A DNA stretch of 64,000 bases. Origin: Volvox africanus. Taxonomy: Eukaryota; Chlorophyta; Chlorophyceae; Chlamydomonadales; Volvocaceae. Where the stretch lies: contig BSDZ01000023.1 of NCBI GenBank assembly GCA_030268105.1, forward strand, positions 2,258,922-2,322,921, in the 5' to 3' direction. Under the pieces are notes generated by a model. That model ran no database searches. It was not told the origin of the DNA and saw nothing but the letters and a program-made list of their open reading frames with translations. The first letter of the stretch is position 1; each line of letters begins with the position of its first letter. This document shows, in pieces, positions 61,401-64,000 of the stretch. The translations under genes were made by a program, and so were the position numbers.

Positions 61401-64000
61401 TCCCTCCCGATCTCACTCCCTCCCTCCCGTGTGCCCTCCTTTTCCCCCTTCTCCCCCCCCCGCCTTGTTGTCAGGGATGATGGTGGTGCTTTGGTGGCGG
61501 TGGTGATGGCGGTGGCGTTCGTGGAGTCGTCGGTGAAAAGGTAAGTATCGGTGCCGTACCTACTTCCCTCCCGATCTCACTCCCTCCCTCCCGTGTGCCC
61601 TCCTTTTCCCCTTTCTCCCCCCCCCCGCCTTGTTGTCAGGGATGATGGTGGTGCTTTGGTGGCGGTGGTGATGGCGGTGGCGTTCGTGGAGTCGTCGGTG
61701 AAAAGGTAAGTATCGGTGCCGTACCTACTTCCCTCCCGATCTCACTCCCTCCCTCCCGTGTGCCCTCCTTTTCCCCCTTCTCCCCCCCCCGCCTTGTTGT
61801 CAGGGATGATGGTGGTGCTTTGGTGGCGGTGGTGATGGCGGTGGCGTTCGTGGAGTCGTCGGTGAAAAGGTAAGTATCGGTGCCGTACCTACTTCCCTCC
61901 CGATCTCACTCCCTCCCTCCCGTGTGCCCTCCTTTTCCCCTTTCTCCCCCCCCCCGCCTTGTTGTCAGGGATGATGGTGGTGCTTTGGTGGCGGTGGTGA
62001 TGGCGGTGGCGTTCGTGGAGTCGTCGGTGAAAAGGTAAGTATCGGTGCCGTACCTACTTCCCTCCCGATCTCACTCCCTCCCTCCCGTGTGCCCTCCTTT
62101 TCCCCCTTCTCCCCCCCCCGCCTTGTTGTCAGGGATGATGGTGGTGCTTTGGTGGCGGTGGTGATGGCGGTGGCGTTCGTGGAGTCGTCGGTGAAAAGGT
62201 AAGTATCGGTGCCGTACCTACTTCCCTCCCGATCTCACTCCCTCCCTCCCGTGTGCCCTCCTTTTCCCCCTTCTCCCCCCCCCTCCTTGTTGTCAGGGAT
62301 GATGGTGGTGCTTTGGTGGCGGTGTTGATGGCGGTGGCGTTCGTGGAGTCGTCGGTGAAAAGGTAAGTATCGGTGCCGTACCTACTTCCCTCCCGATCTC
62401 ACTCCCTCCCTCCCGTGTGCCCTCCTTTTCCCCCTTCTCCCCCCCCCCTCCTTGTCAGGGATGATGGTGGTGCTTTGGTGGCGGTGGTGATGGCGGTGGC
62501 GTTCGTGGAGTCGTCGGTGAAAAGGTAAGTATCGGTGCCGTACCTACTTCCCTCCCGATCTCACTCCCTCCCTCCCGTGTGCCCTCCTTTTCCCCCTTCT
62601 CCCCCTCCCGCCTTGTTGTCAGGGATGATGGTGGTGCTTTGGTGGCGGTGGTGATGGCGGTGGCGTTCGTGGAGTTGTCGGTGAAAAGGTAAGTATCGGT
62701 GCCGTACCTACTTCCCTCCCGATCTCACTCCCTCCCTCCCGTGTGCCCTCCTTTTCCCCCTTCTCCCCCCCGCCTTGTTGTCAGGGATGATGGTGGTGCT
62801 TTGGTGGCGGTGGTGATGGCGGTGGCGTTCGTGGAGTCGTCGGTGAAAAGGTCAGTATCGGTGCCGTACCTACTTCCCTCCCGATCTCACTCCCTCCCTC
62901 CCGTGTGCCCTCCTTTTCCCCCTTCTCCCCCCTCCCTCATTGTCGGCGATGATGGTGGTGCTTTGGTGGCGGTGGTGATGGCGGTGGCGTTCGTGGAGTC
63001 GTCGGTGAAAAGGTAAGTATCGGTGCCGTACCTACTTCCCTCCCGATCTCACTCCCTCCCTCCCGTGTGCCCTCCTTTTCCCCCTTCTCCCCCCCGCCTT
63101 GTTGTCAGGGATGATGGTGGTGCTTTGGTGGCGGTGGTGATGGCGGTGGCGTTCGTGGAGTCGTCGGTGAAAAGGTAAGTATCGGTGCCGTACCTACTTC
63201 CCTCCCGATCTCACTCCCTCCCTCCCGTGTGCCCTCCTTTTCCCCCTTCTCCCCCCCCCGCCTTGTTGTCAGGGATGATGGTGGTGCTTTGGTGGCGGTG
63301 GTGATGGCGGTGGCGTTCGTGGAGTCGTCGGTGAAAAGGTAAGTATCGGTGCCGTACCTACTTCCCTCCCGATCTCACTCCCTCCCTCCCGTGTGCCCTC
63401 CTTTTCCCCTTTCTCCCCCCCCCCGCCTTGTTGTCAGGGATGATGGTGGTGCTTTGGTGGCGGTGGTGATGGCGGTGGCGTTCGTGGAGTCGTCGGTGAA
63501 AAGGTAAGTATCGGTGCCGTACCTACTTCCCTCCCGATCTCACTCCCTCCCTCCCGTGTGCCCTCCTTTTCCCCCTTCTCCCCCCCCCGCCTTGTTGTCA
63601 GGGATGATGGTGGTGCTTTGGTGGCGGTGGTGATGGCGGTGGCGTTCGTGGAGTCGTCGGTGAAAAGGTAAGTATCGGTGCCGTACCTACTTCCCTCCCG
63701 ATCTCACTCCCTCCCTCCCGTGTGCCCTCCTTTTCCCCTTTCTCCCCCCCCCCGCCTTGTTGTCAGGGATGATGGTGGTGCTTTGGTGGCGGTGGTGATG
63801 GCGGTGGCGTTCGTGGAGTCGTCGGTGAAAAGGTAAGTATCGGTGCCGTACCTACTTCCCTCCCGATCTCACTCCCTCCCTCCCGTGTGCCCTCCTTTTC
63901 CCCCTTCTCCCCCCCCCGCCTTGTTGTCAGGGATGATGGTGGTGCTTTGGTGGCGGTGTTGATGGCGGTGGCGTTCGTGGAGTCGTCGGTGAAAAGGTAA

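Larger units (their letters stand above)
40330..64000 (+). repeat. Array B: about 145 tandem exon-intron-like cassettes of roughly 163 bp
   Basis: The unit, read on +, is: pyrimidine-rich stretch (CTCCCTCCCTCCCG, GTGCCCTCC, TTTTCCCCCTTCTCC, a C run, GCCTTGTTGTCAG), then 66 bp beginning GGATGATGGTGGTGC and ending TCGTCGGTGAAAAG, then GTAAGTATCGG. The pyrimidine tract, CAG, and AAAAG|GTAAGT are textbook acceptor and donor signals, so each unit looks like one exon and one intron of about 95-100 bp, with CTCAC as a branch-site candidate. The 66-bp segment is open in one frame only (DDGGALVAVVM onward to ESSVKR) and joins to itself in that frame. The unit number is estimated from span and spacing. 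The array continues beyond the window. Splicing and expression are not shown. Confidence 0.95.

Noticed and set aside
40330..64000. CRISPR-like array (short repeats with spacers)
   Set aside because: The whole 163-bp unit is repeated, there are no unique spacers and no cas-like genes, and the context is eukaryotic.

Overview
This window looks like repeat-dominated, non-coding chromatin from a eukaryote, most likely an animal. It has no bacterial-style operons, rRNA, tRNA or CRISPR. Instead it holds satellite arrays with higher-order repeat (HOR) structure, a cut-and-paste DNA transposon with CACTA ends, and GT-AG introns. I cannot name the species from sequence alone.

Layout. (1) 1-34431 and 38748-40329 form array A, a 374-bp satellite (about 65 monomers by estimate). 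Each monomer is itself an old dimer. A composite module M (about 475-525 bp, AAT-rich half plus GC-rich half) sits in the array 23 times, always at the same monomer position. HORs of about 3367, 2603, 1231/1243 and 866-871 bp show recent homogenisation. (2) 34432-38747 is a 4316-bp CACTA-type (EnSpm/CMC-like) element inserted into one monomer. It has about 50-bp terminal inverted repeats, a GGA target duplication and dense GCGTTA/TAACGC subterminal repeats. No transposase is recognisable. On its minus strand lie five consecutive exon-like segments (165, 78, 69, 60 and 114 bp), all in phase 0 with GT-AG borders. They encode a charged, low-complexity tail, and a possible sixth exon lies upstream; the reading is broken at least once. 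(3) 40330-64000 is array B, about 145 tandem copies of a roughly 163-bp unit, running off the window end.

The main discovery candidate is array B. Each unit reads as a complete exon plus mini-intron on the + strand: a pyrimidine tract ending in CAG, a 66-bp exon-like segment, a GTAAGT donor, and a CTCAC branch-like site. Because 66 is a multiple of three, splicing any number of units would keep one frame open and give a 22-residue hydrophobic repeat; unspliced units stop at the TAA inside GTAAGT. Length changes fall in the intron's poly-C tract, not in the exons I read. The unit is homologous to the GC-rich half of module M in array A, and the A-to-B junction lies within 2 bp of the site where M interrupts the satellite. 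This suggests array B arose from an M/satellite junction.

Whether array B or the transposon gene is transcribed or spliced cannot be seen from DNA. All functional statements about splicing and protein are inference.
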